Source: Bradyrhizobium ottawaense
GTDB taxonomy: Bacteria > Pseudomonadota > Alphaproteobacteria > Rhizobiales > Xanthobacteraceae
Direction: 5' to 3'
Assembly (NCBI RefSeq): GCF_900099825.1
Contig: NZ_LT629693.1
Coordinates: forward strand, 3,793,001 to 3,857,000
Length of the DNA stretch: 64,000 nt
How positions within the stretch are numbered: the stretch's first letter is position 1; each line of letters starts with the position of its first letter. Both the position numbers and the translations under genes were made by a program. Below the pieces are notes generated by a model. That model worked only from the letters and a program-made list of their open reading frames with translations. It ran no database searches and was not told the DNA's origin. This document shows, piece by piece, positions 9,483-17,838 of the stretch.

Positions 9483-10370
9483 CTAACTTCCCCGCGCCAA
9501 CCGCCGCATTACTTCGTCGAGCTGTTCGAGGTTGCGATAGTTGATCTGCACGCTGCCGCCGGGATCGCGGTGGTTAACCGTCACGGCAAGACCGAGCGCG
9601 TCGCTGACGCGCTTTTCCAATGCGATCGTATCGGGGTCCTTGACCTTGGCGCCACCGCCACTGCGCGCCTTCTGCGGCTTGCGCTCCGGCACGCCTTCCT
9701 CATGCGCCAGCGCTTCGGTCTGTCGTACGCTGAGGCCTTCGGCGACGATGCGCTTCGCGGCGGTCAGCGGGTCGGGCACGCCGATCAGCGCACGGGCATG
9801 GCCGGCCGACAATTCGCCCGTGGCGATATAGGCCTGCACCTCCGACGGCAGTTTGGTCAGCCGCATCATGTTGGCGACGTGGCTGCGGCTCTTCCCGACG
9901 ATCTTGGCGATGTCTTCCTGGCTGCGTTTGAATTCGTCCGCCAGCGCGTGATAGCCCTGCGCCTCTTCCATCGCGTTGAGGTCTTCGCGCTGCACGTTTT
10001 CGATGATCGCGATTTCGAGCGCATCGGCGTCGCTGACGTCCAAGGGGACGATCGGCACTTCGTGCAGGCCGGCGAGCTGCGACGCGCGCCAGCGGCGTTC
10101 GCCGGCGATGATCTCAAAGCGATCCTGCGCGCCCTTGACCGGGCGCACCACGATCGGCTGGATCACGCCATGCTGCTTGACGGAGGCGGCGAGCTCGCCG
10201 AGTTCGGAATCGGAAAAAGTCCGGCGCGGGTTGCGCGGATTGGGTTTCAGGAATTCGATCGGCACCTTGCGCTGGTTGCGCGGCCGGTCGACATGCGCGG
10301 CCTCGCCGCCGACATCTCCGATCAGACTTGCAAGACCGCGGCCCAGTCGCGAACGCGCTTCGTCGGCCAT
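9483..10370 (-). CDS. parB: Chromosome partitioning protein ParB
   Basis: A 295-residue CTP-dependent DNA-sliding clamp that loads at parS and, with ParA, segregates the chromosomal origin region. Visible parts: the N-terminal ParA-contact sequence (RSRLGRGLASLIGD), the nucleotide-binding core with GERRWRA (about 90-96) and ENVQREDLNAMEEA, and a helix-turn-helix (about 150-175, QEDIAKIVGKSRSHVANMMRL in two parts). A C-terminal dimerisation segment follows. The start at 10370 is preferred over an upstream ATG because GGGAG lies 7 bases upstream. Four parS sites lie 1.5-4 kb away. Confidence 0.97.
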   Translation of the reverse strand: MADEARSRLGRGLASLIGDVGGEAAHVDRPRNQRKVPIEFLKPNPRNPRRTFSDSELGELAASVKQHGVIQPIVVRPVKGAQDRFEIIAGERRWRASQLAGLHEVPIVPLDVSDADALEIAIIENVQREDLNAMEEAQGYHALADEFKRSQEDIAKIVGKSRSHVANMMRLTKLPSEVQAYIATGELSAGHARALIGVPDPLTAAKRIVAEGLSVRQTEALAHEEGVPERKPQKARSGGGAKVKDPDTIALEKRVSDALGLAVTVNHRDPGGSVQINYRNLEQLDEVMRRLARGS

Positions 10371-10417
10371 TGCCAACTCCCTTGGATTCACTTCGCATCA
10401 CTCCGGAACTAGAAATT

Positions 10418-10471
10418 CGTAGGGTGGTGAAGGTGGTGGGCACGGCGAAGACGCCTTTGCCCACCCTACGT
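10418..10471. repeat. Palindromic repeat, CGTAGGGTGG type (short)
   Basis: CGTAGGGTGG at 10418 pairs with CCACCCTACG ending at 10470; the interior is about 33 bp. It lies between parA and parB, which read the same way. Related arms occur at 34014-34105 and, as GTAGGATGGGTGG, at 37099-37178. A hairpin here could trim or attenuate the parA-parB transcript. Confidence 0.7.
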
Positions 10472-10474
10472 AGC

Positions 10475-11323
10475 TCAATGCGTCTTCAGCTCGCGCTCGC
10501 GCTGGATCACTTCGGTCGCGAGCTTCAGATACGCATCGCTGCCGACGCATTTGAGATCGTAGACCAGCACCGGCTTGCCGTAGGACGGCGCCTCGGAGAT
10601 CCGCACGTTGCGCGGGATCATGGTGTTGTAGACCTTGGAGCCCATGAACTGCCGGACGTCGGCGACGACCTGGTTCGACAGGTTGTTGCGCGAGTCGAAC
10701 ATGGTCAGCACGATGCCGTGGATCGACAGGTTGGGATTGAGCGTCGAGCGCACCTGCTCCACCGTCTGCAGCAATTGCGACAGACCTTCGAGCGCGAAGA
10801 ACTCGCATTGCAGCGGCACCAGGATCGCATCCGACGCCGCCATCGCGTTGACGGTGAGAAGATTGAGCGACGGCGGGCAATCGATCAGCACATAGGTGTA
10901 CTCGGACCCGGCCTCGGCATTTTGATTGAGCGCGGCGATCGCATCGCGCAGGCGGAACGCGCGGCCGGGCGTCGATCCCAATTCCAGTTCGAGGCCCGAC
11001 AGATCCATCGTCGAGGAGGCGATGTGCAGCCGCGGCACCGCGGTGGCGACCACCGCCTCGCGCAGCGGCGCTTCGCCGATCAGAACGTCATAGGTCGAGC
11101 AGTTGCGGCTGCGCCGATCGATCCCGAGACCGGTGGAAGCGTTGCCCTGCGGATCGAGATCGACGATCAGCACGCGTTCGCCAATCGCTGCGAGTGCGGT
11201 GCCGAGATTGATCGCGGTGGTGGTCTTGCCGACGCCGCCCTTCTGGTTGGCGAGCGACAGGATACGCGGATGGCCGGCCCGCATGGGTGCCCTATCCTCT
11301 TGATAAACTTGATCAATTACCAT
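10475..11323 (-). CDS. parA: Chromosome partitioning ATPase ParA
   Basis: A 282-residue deviant-Walker ATPase that drives movement of ParB-parS complexes. The Walker A motif is KGGVGKTT (28-35), followed by the A' motif LIVDLDPQGN (about 52-61) and a Walker B-type YVLIDCPPSLN. The start at 11323 is supported by a TGATG overlap with the rsmG stop. An internal ATG at 11284, just before RAGHPRILSLANQ, has an AGAGGA further upstream and is an alternative. It is separated from parB by a 104-bp gap containing a palindromic repeat. Confidence 0.96.
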   Translation of the reverse strand: MVIDQVYQEDRAPMRAGHPRILSLANQKGGVGKTTTAINLGTALAAIGERVLIVDLDPQGNASTGLGIDRRSRNCSTYDVLIGEAPLREAVVATAVPRLHIASSTMDLSGLELELGSTPGRAFRLRDAIAALNQNAEAGSEYTYVLIDCPPSLNLLTVNAMAASDAILVPLQCEFFALEGLSQLLQTVEQVRSTLNPNLSIHGIVLTMFDSRNNLSNQVVADVRQFMGSKVYNTMIPRNVRISEAPSYGKPVLVYDLKCVGSDAYLKLATEVIQRERELKTH

Positions 11324-12012
11324 CACACTTGATTTCCGTCTGCCGTCGCGGAGCTCGTTCGCCGATCGATTTGGTCGAGTTCGACGATCCAGCCGTTTCC
11401 GCTGGTGCGGCTGGAGTGGAGTCGTGGCGTAATATTCCAATATTTAGTGGCTTCGGTCAATTCAGCCTCTACATCTTGGCCCTTGAGAAACAGCGCTTTC
11501 GCGCCCTTTCTCACCACCGGTTCCGCGAAACCGATGAGTTGATGTAACGGAGCCAGCGCCCGTGCAGTGACGCAATCGATCGGTCCGGCGATTCTATCCA
11601 CACTATCCCCGATGTCAGCCAGATGCACGGTCCCCGCCGCCGAGGTGACGCGGATCGCCTCGCGCAGGAAGGCGGCCTTCTTGGCGTTGCGCTCGATCAA
11701 ATGAATATTTGCGCCTGGCGTCTCCGCCAACGCACACGCCAACACCACACCGGGAAAGCCGCCGCCGCTGCCGAGGTCGACCCATGTCTTCGCCGACGGC
11801 GCCAGACTCAAGAGCTGCAGCGAATCCGAGATGTGCCGGGTCCAAAGATTTGGAAGTGTCGACGGCGCGACGAGATTGGTTTTCGCCTGCCACGCCACCA
11901 GGAGATCGACATAGCGATCCAGCCGCGCCTCTGTTTCACGTGAAACCGGAGTGAGGGCCAGAGCCGCAGCCTTGTCGGATGGGTGGATGGGTGAGATGGG
12001 GGCTTTGGGCAT
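11323..12012 (-). CDS. rsmG: 16S rRNA (guanine527-N7)-methyltransferase RsmG
   Basis: A 229-residue SAM-dependent methyltransferase (GidB) modifying G527 of 16S rRNA. The SAM-binding glycine-rich motif is VDLGSGGGFPG (78-88), followed by HLIERNAKKAAFLRE. The ATG at 12012 gives the normal length; upstream in-frame codons come from a palindromic repeat and are discounted. Codons for PVSRETE (22-28) contain a complete parS core, so this stretch has a second job at the DNA level. The stop overlaps the parA start as TGATG, coupling the two genes. Confidence 0.96.
   Translation of the reverse strand: MPKAPISPIHPSDKAAALALTPVSRETEARLDRYVDLLVAWQAKTNLVAPSTLPNLWTRHISDSLQLLSLAPSAKTWVDLGSGGGFPGVVLACALAETPGANIHLIERNAKKAAFLREAIRVTSAAGTVHLADIGDSVDRIAGPIDCVTARALAPLHQLIGFAEPVVRKGAKALFLKGQDVEAELTEATKYWNITPRLHSSRTSGNGWIVELDQIDRRTSSATADGNQV
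11932..11947. other. parS site 1 (inside rsmG)
   Basis: TGTTTCACGTGAAACC, matching the bacterial parS consensus TGTTTCACGTGAAACA in 15 of 16 positions with the full 14-bp palindromic core. It lies within the rsmG coding sequence. ParB, encoded 1.6 kb away, is the expected ligand. Confidence 0.93.
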
Positions 12013-12042
12013 AGGAATCTGCTGGGGTTGACCGGTCGACGC

Positions 12043-12158
12043 TGTCATTGCGAGCGCAGCGAAGCAATCCACCTAGCCGCCCGCAAAGTATGGATTGCTT
12101 CCGCCTTCGCTCACGGAGCTACGGCGGACAAGTCGTCGCTACGCTCCTCGCAATGACG
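12043..12158. repeat. Palindromic repeat, GTCATTGCGAGCGCAGCGAAGC type
   Basis: The arms GTCATTGCGAGCGCAGCGAA (12044) and the complementary GCTCCTCGCAATGACGG (ending near 12158) enclose an inner pair GCAATCC / GGATTGC. It lies between the codirectional mnmG and rsmG genes. This is the well-known 'GCAATGAC' type of intergenic element in Bradyrhizobium and relatives, to my knowledge. Confidence 0.8.
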
Positions 12159-12188
12159 GCCGCGGGAGCGAGGCGCAACCCCCCACCC

Positions 12189-12204
12189 CGTTTCACGTGA
12201 AACA
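12189..12204. other. parS site 2 (mnmG-rsmG gap)
   Basis: CGTTTCACGTGAAACA: perfect 14-bp core, 15 of 16 consensus positions. It is intergenic, 5 bp beyond the mnmG stop codon. Confidence 0.93.
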
Positions 12205-12209
12205 CTCCC

Positions 12210-14105
12210 CTACGCGCTGACCTTCGACGTCCTCCGTCGCGCTTCGCGTCGCAGATAGGCCGCGAGAATTCCCAGCGCCGCTGGCGTCAAACCATCGAGC
12301 CGGCCCGCCTGCCCCACGGTGCGCGGTCGCGCCGCCTCGAGCTTTGCACGCGCCTCGTTGGAGAGCCCAGGTACCTCGGCGTAATCGATATCAGTCAGAA
12401 CCAGCCCTTCGTCGCGCCGGAAGGCATCGACGTCAGCGGTCTGGCGCTTCAGATAGACGTCGTATTTGGCGTCGATCTCCAGATGAAACGCGATCGATGG
12501 GTCAATGGCCGATAGCTCCGGCCAGATCCCGCGCAGCATGCTCCATTCGACGTCCGGATAGGCCAGCAGCTCGAACGCGGTGCGGCGATGACCGTCCTTG
12601 TTCAGCGCCAGGCCGTGCTTGGCCGCTTCATTGGGAGTAATTGCCAACGACTTCGCCAGCGACTTCGCGGCATTGAGCGCGGCCATCTTCGCGGCATGGC
12701 GCGCCGAACGCGCCGGGCCAACACAGCCCAAGGCAATTCCCTTGTCTGTCAGGCGCTGGTCGGCATTGTCGGCCCGCAGGGTCAGGCGATACTCGGCCCT
12801 GGAGGTGAACATCCGATACGGCTCGGTAATCCCGCGGGTCACGAGGTCGTCGATCATGACCCCAAGATAGCCGTCGGCGCGATCGAAGACGATCGGATCG
12901 GCACTGCCCGCCATCAGGGCGGCGTTCAGACCTGCGACAATCCCCTGCGCCGCCGCTTCTTCATATCCGGTGGTGCCGTTGATCTGCCCGGCCAGGAACA
13001 GGCCCGGCAGACGCTTGGTCTGCAGGGTCGGCTCAAGTTCACGGGGATCGACATGGTCATATTCGATGGCATAGCCCGGCCGGACCATCCTGACCCGCTC
13101 GAGACCGGGAATGGTCGCCAGGATCGCCAGCTGAACCTCCTCCGGCAGCGAGGTCGAGATACCGTTGGGGTAGACCGTGGAGTCGTCGAGACCTTCCGGC
13201 TCAAGAAAAATCTGGTGGCCGTCGCGGTCGCCGAAGCGGACGATCTTGTCCTCGATCGAAGGGCAATAGCGCGGACCGCTGCTCTTGATCTGGCCGGAAT
13301 ACATCGGCGAACGATGCACGTTGGCCCGGATCACCTCATGGGTCGCCGGCGTCGTCCGGGTGATGCCGCACTGGATCTGCGGCGTCGTGATCCGGTCGGT
13401 CATGACCGAAAACGGCTCCGGCGGATCGTCGCCCGGCTGCATCTCAACCGCCGACCAGTCGATGGTGCTCCCATCGAGCCGCGGCGGCGTGCCGGTCTTC
13501 AACCGGCCAAGGGTAAAGCCGGCGCGTTCGAACGAGGCCGAGAGCCCCATGGCCGGAGCTTCATCGACCCGGCCCGCCGGCCAGTTCTTTTCGCCGAGAT
13601 GAATCAGCCCGCGCAGGAACGTGCCGGTCGTAACGACCACAGCGCCGCAAGCGAGTTCGCGGCCATCGCCGAGGCGGATGCCGGTAACCCGGCCGCCGGA
13701 GACGATCAGTTCGTCCGCCTCGCCTTCGATGACGCTGAGATTGGCGGTGTCGATAATCGCGGCCTGCATGGCGGCGGCGTAAAGCTTCCGGTCCGCTTGG
13801 GCCCTTGGCCCTCGGACAGCCGGACCCTTGCGGCGGTTCAGCATCCGGAACTGGATGCCGCCGGCGTCGGCGACCCGGCCCATCAAGCCATCCAGGGCAT
13901 CGACCTCGCGCACCAGATGGCCCTTGCCGAGACCGCCGATGGCGGGGTTACAGGACATGGCGCCGATGGTCGCGAAACGGTGCGTCACCAGGGCGGTCTT
14001 CGCGCCCATCCGCGCAGCCGCGCTCGCGGCTTCGCAGCCGGCATGGCCGCCGCCGATGACGATGACGTCGAATGAATCCGCCACTGAATCCGCCTTGGAA
14101 ATCAT
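12210..14105 (-). CDS. mnmG: tRNA uridine-34 5-carboxymethylaminomethyl modification enzyme MnmG
   Basis: A 631-residue FAD protein (GidA) that works with MnmE to make the cmnm5 group on U34 of several tRNAs. The FAD-binding motif is [14 protein letters not shown] (about 14-27). Family signatures include [20 protein letters not shown] (20 residues near 85-105) and [16 protein letters not shown]. The ATG at 14105 is preferred over 14132 because it sits close to the conserved start. It is part of the leftward mnmE-mnmG-rsmG-parA-parB block, separated from mnmE by a 139-bp gap with two parS sites. Confidence 0.97.
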   Translation of the reverse strand: MISKADSVADSFDVIVIGGGHAGCEAASAAARMGAKTALVTHRFATIGAMSCNPAIGGLGKGHLVREVDALDGLMGRVADAGGIQFRMLNRRKGPAVRGPRAQADRKLYAAAMQAAIIDTANLSVIEGEADELIVSGGRVTGIRLGDGRELACGAVVVTTGTFLRGLIHLGEKNWPAGRVDEAPAMGLSASFERAGFTLGRLKTGTPPRLDGSTIDWSAVEMQPGDDPPEPFSVMTDRITTPQIQCGITRTTPATHEVIRANVHRSPMYSGQIKSSGPRYCPSIEDKIVRFGDRDGHQIFLEPEGLDDSTVYPNGISTSLPEEVQLAILATIPGLERVRMVRPGYAIEYDHVDPRELEPTLQTKRLPGLFLAGQINGTTGYEEAAAQGIVAGLNAALMAGSADPIVFDRADGYLGVMIDDLVTRGITEPYRMFTSRAEYRLTLRADNADQRLTDKGIALGCVGPARSARHAAKMAALNAAKSLAKSLAITPNEAAKHGLALNKDGHRRTAFELLAYPDVEWSMLRGIWPELSAIDPSIAFHLEIDAKYDVYLKRQTADVDAFRRDEGLVLTDIDYAEVPGLSNEARAKLEAARPRTVGQAGRLDGLTPAALGILAAYLRREARRRTSKVSA

Positions 14106-14168
14106 GCCGCGACTTCTATCCCGAAGTCGCAAAACCGGAAAGCTGGAAATGCCGCAAGAGCTGCCGAT

Positions 14169-14184
14169 TGTTTCACGTGAAACG
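14169..14184. other. parS site 3 (mnmE-mnmG gap)
   Basis: TGTTTCACGTGAAACG: perfect 14-bp core, 15 of 16 consensus positions. It lies 32 bp from parS site 4, about three helical turns, so ParB could load cooperatively. Confidence 0.93.
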
Positions 14185-14200
14185 GCGAGGTTCCCGAAAG

Positions 14201-14216
14201 TGTTTCACGTGAAACA
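14201..14216. other. parS site 4 (mnmE-mnmG gap), perfect consensus
   Basis: TGTTTCACGTGAAACA, identical to the 16-bp parS consensus. It lies in the mnmE-mnmG gap, 29 bp beyond the mnmE stop codon. Confidence 0.95.
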
Positions 14217-14244
14217 GCGTCGCTATGAAATGAACAAAGAAATA

Positions 14245-15576
14245 TTATTTTCCAACACAAAACTCACGGAAGATCACATCAAGGATATCCTCGACGTCGA
14301 CCCGGCCAAGCAGTCTTCCCAAGGAATGAGCTGCCGTTCGGAGCTCCTCAGCCGCGAGTTCCTCGCCCTCCCCGACAACACCGATGCTGCGTCGCAGCGA
14401 AGCCGCCGTTTCCTCCAGCAATTTTCGCTGCCGGGTTCGGCCGATCAACCCGCCTTCATTGCCGCCAAAGTAATCCTGCGCAAAGCCGACCAGCGCGGCG
14501 ATCAACTCCGGCAATCCGTCACCGCGGCTAGCCGAGATCTCGAACCCCGCTTTCCCTTGCCCCTGGGCCATTGGCCGACCCGGTGCCGCGATATCAATCT
14601 TGTTCCGCACCAGCCAAACCGGCGCCGCGCCCTGCTGCTCCATCCGGGCTTGCGGCGAATCGGCGAGCCACAGCACCAGGTCGGCATCCGCTGCGCGGGC
14701 CCGGGCGCGGCGCACGCCCTCCTGTTCTACGGGATCGTCGGTCTCGCGAATGCCGGCGGTGTCGATGACAGTCACCGGATAGCCGTCGAGATCGAGCTGC
14801 ACTTCGATGACGTCGCGCGTGGTGCCGGCGTGCGGCGATACGATCGCAACCTCGCGCCGCGCCAGCTGATTCATCAGCGTCGATTTTCCGACATTCGGCG
14901 GACCCGCGATCGCGACCACCAAGCCGTCGCGCAGCCGTTCACTTTGTCCCTGTGCCGCAAGGACTTCCTGAATCTCCGCCAGCAGCGTCTTGATTTTCGC
15001 CATCGCAGGCGCAATCAATTCCGCCGGCACGTCACCCTCGTCCGAAAAATCGATGCCCGCCTCGATCAGTGCCGACGCTTCTATGATCCGTGCGCGCCAG
15101 TCGCGCGCTCTGTCGCCGAGCAATCCCTTGAGCTGGCGCAGCGCCTGGCGGCGCTGACGATCGGTGTCGGCGTGAATGAGATCGTCGAGGCCTTCGGCTT
15201 CGGTCAGGTCGAGCTTGCCGTTCTCGAACGCCCGCCGGGTAAATTCGCCCGGGTCGGCGGTGCGAACATTTTCGAACCCAGCCAGCGCCGCAAACAAGGC
15301 GGCCAGCACCGCCCGGCCGCCGTGGACGTGGAACTCGGCAACATCCTCACCGGTCGCACTGGCCGGTCCCGGAAACCACACCACCACAGCATCGTCGATC
15401 GGCTGCTGGCCGACATCGCGAAGCAGTGCCCGGGTAGCCGCACGCGCCGGCGGGACTTTTCCGCCCAGGGCGCTCAATAGCGGCCCGGCCTGCGGACCCG
15501 AAACCCGCACCATCGCGATGGCGCTCGGCGGCCGGCCTGACGACAGCGCAAAAATGGTCTGATCCCGCGGATGCAT
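14245..15576 (-). CDS. mnmE: tRNA modification GTPase MnmE
   Basis: A 443-residue potassium-dependent GTPase that partners MnmG. It has an N-terminal tetrahydrofolate-binding domain (about 1-120, EFHVHGG), a helical domain, and an inserted G domain with P-loop GPPNVGKS (225-232), the TTRDVIE switch, DTAG and the NKID specificity motif. The C-terminal catalytic cysteine is kept in CVGK, the usual last residues. Length is slightly below 450, normal for alphaproteobacteria. The start ATG begins [14 protein letters not shown]. Confidence 0.97.
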   Translation of the reverse strand: MHPRDQTIFALSSGRPPSAIAMVRVSGPQAGPLLSALGGKVPPARAATRALLRDVGQQPIDDAVVVWFPGPASATGEDVAEFHVHGGRAVLAALFAALAGFENVRTADPGEFTRRAFENGKLDLTEAEGLDDLIHADTDRQRRQALRQLKGLLGDRARDWRARIIEASALIEAGIDFSDEGDVPAELIAPAMAKIKTLLAEIQEVLAAQGQSERLRDGLVVAIAGPPNVGKSTLMNQLARREVAIVSPHAGTTRDVIEVQLDLDGYPVTVIDTAGIRETDDPVEQEGVRRARARAADADLVLWLADSPQARMEQQGAAPVWLVRNKIDIAAPGRPMAQGQGKAGFEISASRGDGLPELIAALVGFAQDYFGGNEGGLIGRTRQRKLLEETAASLRRSIGVVGEGEELAAEELRTAAHSLGRLLGRVDVEDILDVIFREFCVGK

Positions 15577-15890
15577 CGCCTATTTGTGCAGGAGACCTTG
15601 AAAAGGCAACGCAATTTCAGCCTGGCCGCCTGCACCTGAAGCGCAGGAAGTGGCCTCACCCGAAAGCGTCACGCCGCAGGATTGATGCAGCAATGATGTT
15701 GCAAAAATTCTCAGCGATCGCCCTGCCCGCAGCGGCACTCTAAATAACCAATAAATATCAGATACTTATCTGAATATCTCGCCGCACAGGAGCTCGTCCT
15801 CGTGCTGCAGGTCTGCTGCAGCAATGCCTGCAGCATGAAAAAGGGCGCCCCGCTTGCACGAGACGCCCTGATCAAACCCGAACCGATGGC
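15577..15890. other. Gap between rho and mnmE: rho terminator, no gene
   Basis: A 314-bp interval. Its right end holds the rho terminator (15838-15869). The middle has an AT-richer stretch (about 15738-15780, AATAACCAATAAATATCAGA) and several CTGCAG/TGCTGCAG words at 15660-15835. The AT-rich part could hold a leftward promoter for mnmE, but I cannot pick out convincing boxes. I see no gene. Confidence 0.6.
15838..15869 (-). terminator. Intrinsic terminator after rho
   Basis: On the minus strand AGGGCG, a 16-nt loop, CGCCCT, then a short T run, starting about 22 bp after the rho stop codon. The 6-bp GC-rich stem plus T run fits a factor-independent terminator, which is sensible for a gene that encodes the termination factor itself. 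Confidence 0.7.
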
Positions 15891-17156
15891 TTAGGTATTC
15901 ATGGAATCGAAGAATTCCGAGTTGTTCTTGGTGTTGCGGAGCTTGTCGAGCAGGAAGTCGATCGCATCCATGGTGCCCATCGGATTGAGGATCCGGCGCA
16001 GCACATACATTTTCTTCAGGAGCTGCGGATCGGTGATCAGCTCTTCCTTGCGGGTGCCGGAGCGCGAGATATCGATCGCCGGGAAGGTCCGCTTGTCCGA
16101 GACCTTGCGGTCCAGAATCAGTTCGGAGTTACCGGTGCCCTTGAACTCCTCGAAGATGACTTCGTCCATGCGGCTGCCGGTATCGACCAGCGCGGTCGCG
16201 ATGATCGTGAGCGAACCGCCCTCCTCGATGTTGCGCGCGGCACCGAAGAATCGCTTCGGCCGCTGCAACGCGTTGGCGTCGACGCCGCCGGTCAGCACCT
16301 TGCCGGATGACGGCACCACGGTGTTGTAGGCGCGGCCCAGACGCGTAATCGAGTCGAGCAGGATGACGACGTCGCGGCCGTGTTCAACGAGACGCTTGGC
16401 CTTCTCGATCACCATCTCGGCGACCTGGACGTGACGCACCGCCGGTTCGTCGAAGGTCGATGACACCACCTCGCCCTTCACCGAGCGCTGCATGTCCGTG
16501 ACTTCTTCCGGACGTTCGTCGATCAGCAGCACGATCAGGTAGCATTCCGGATGATTGGCGGTGATCGAGTGCGCGATGTTCTGCATCAGCACCGTCTTGC
16601 CGGTGCGCGGCGGCGCCACGATCAAGGCGCGCTGGCCTTTGCCGATCGGGGCGACGATGTCGATAACCCTTGCAGAAAGGTCTTTTCGGGTCGGATCTTC
16701 GAGTTCGAGCCGGAAGCGCTGATCAGGAAACAGCGGCGTCAAATTGTCGAAATTGACTTTGTGCTTCGACTTTTCCGGATCTTCGAAATTGAGGGTGTTG
16801 ACCTTCAGCAGCGCGAAATAGCGTTCGCCTTCCTTCGGGCTGCGGATGTGGCCTTCGATGGTGTCGCCGGTGCGAAGACCGAAGCGGCGGATCTGCGAAG
16901 GCGAAACGTAGATGTCGTCCGGGCCCGGCAGATAATTCGCATCGGGCGAGCGCAAGAATCCGAAGCCGTCGGAGAGAACCTCAACGACGCCTTCGCCGAT
17001 AATGTCGGTTTCTTGAATCGCGAGTTGCTTGAGAATGGCAAACATCAGCTCCTGCTTGCGCATCGTGCTGGCGTTTTCGACCCCGTTCTCTTCCGCGAAC
17101 GAGACGAGCTCGGCCGGCGTTTTAGCTTTGAGGTCCTGGAGTTTCATTTCCCGCAT
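15891..17156 (-). CDS. rho: Transcription termination factor Rho
   Basis: A 421-residue hexameric RNA-dependent ATPase and helicase. It has the N-terminal helical domain (about 1-50), the cold-shock-like RNA-binding domain (about 52-125, [20 protein letters not shown]), and the ATPase core with P-loop PPRTGKTVL (about 182-190) and Walker [11 protein letters not shown]. Length and motifs are typical. The start at 17156 has AGGA 9 bases upstream; ATG at 17147 is also possible. A sigma-70-like promoter is seen at 17350-17378, giving a leader of nearly 190 nt, which fits known autoregulation of rho genes. Confidence 0.98.
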   Translation of the reverse strand: MREMKLQDLKAKTPAELVSFAEENGVENASTMRKQELMFAILKQLAIQETDIIGEGVVEVLSDGFGFLRSPDANYLPGPDDIYVSPSQIRRFGLRTGDTIEGHIRSPKEGERYFALLKVNTLNFEDPEKSKHKVNFDNLTPLFPDQRFRLELEDPTRKDLSARVIDIVAPIGKGQRALIVAPPRTGKTVLMQNIAHSITANHPECYLIVLLIDERPEEVTDMQRSVKGEVVSSTFDEPAVRHVQVAEMVIEKAKRLVEHGRDVVILLDSITRLGRAYNTVVPSSGKVLTGGVDANALQRPKRFFGAARNIEEGGSLTIIATALVDTGSRMDEVIFEEFKGTGNSELILDRKVSDKRTFPAIDISRSGTRKEELITDPQLLKKMYVLRRILNPMGTMDAIDFLLDKLRNTKNNSEFFDSMNT

Positions 17157-17349
17157 TGGGGTGGTCCTGTGGAGTGTCTTGGGGGGAAGGGGTGCGAGGT
17201 GGCTTTAAGAAAAAGCGGACAGGAGAAATGGAAGGTCCGCAGGTCTAAGCAAGGAAAGCGCCGGTGAGGCTTCAAACCTGATGCGGCGGCCGGTCCAATG
17301 AGGAAACCGGAACACGACCACATCCGCCTGCGAGGGGTGGGATTTCGGC

Positions 17350-17378
17350 AATATAGAAAATCGTCGGACGTTCCGCAA
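17350..17378 (-). promoter_or_regulatory. Candidate sigma-70 promoter for rho
   Basis: Reading leftward: -35 TTGCGG (17378-17373), 17-bp spacer, -10 TATATT (17355-17350). Spacing is ideal and the -10 is strong for a GC-rich genome. It lies between hemJ and rho and points at rho. Confidence 0.5.
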
Positions 17379-17415
17379 GCAGGTCAGCAGGCGGGATATC
17401 AGGCGAATGCATCGC

Positions 17416-17838
17416 CTAGAACGGCTTTACCACGACCAGAATAACGATCAGGATCATCAGGACTGTCGGTACCTCATTGATAATTCGATAGAATTTCTGG
17501 CTTCTGGTATTTCGGTCAGCGGCAAAGTCCTTCACGCAACGGGAAAAAAAGCCGTGGACGCCCGACAACAGCAGCACCAGCGCAAATTTGCCGTGAAACC
17601 AGCCGGACGTGTACCAGTGGCCGCTCCACGCCAGGTACAGCCCGGCCAGCCAGGTGACGATCATGGCGGGATTGATGATCGCTTTCAGCAGCCGCCGTTC
17701 CATGATCTTGAACGTCTCGGACTGTTTCGAGCCGATCTCCGCCTCGCAATGGTAGACGAACAACCGCGGCAGGTAGAGCATGCCGGCCATCCACGCGATG
17801 ACCGCAATCACATGCAGCGCCTTGATCCACTCGTACAT
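17416..17838 (-). CDS. hemJ: Protoporphyrinogen IX oxidase HemJ
   Basis: A 140-residue inner-membrane protein of the HemJ (UPF0093) family, which oxidises protoporphyrinogen IX to protoporphyrin IX in haem synthesis. Four hydrophobic segments are visible (about 5-23, 55-72, 80-97, 120-138). The early conserved histidine is H9 in KALHVIAVIAWMAGMLYLPR, followed by RLFVYH. Length is typical. It is the last leftward gene before the candidate replication origin and precedes rho by 259 bp. hemE and hemH, often in this neighbourhood in other alphaproteobacteria, are not present here. Confidence 0.95.
   Translation of the reverse strand: MYEWIKALHVIAVIAWMAGMLYLPRLFVYHCEAEIGSKQSETFKIMERRLLKAIINPAMIVTWLAGLYLAWSGHWYTSGWFHGKFALVLLLSGVHGFFSRCVKDFAADRNTRSQKFYRIINEVPTVLMILIVILVVVKPF

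Noticed and set aside
12588..15480. Long + strand open frames opposite mnmG and mnmE (up to about 550 codons)
   Set aside because: They are antisense shadows of clear mnmG and mnmE genes; high GC at third positions keeps opposite frames open.
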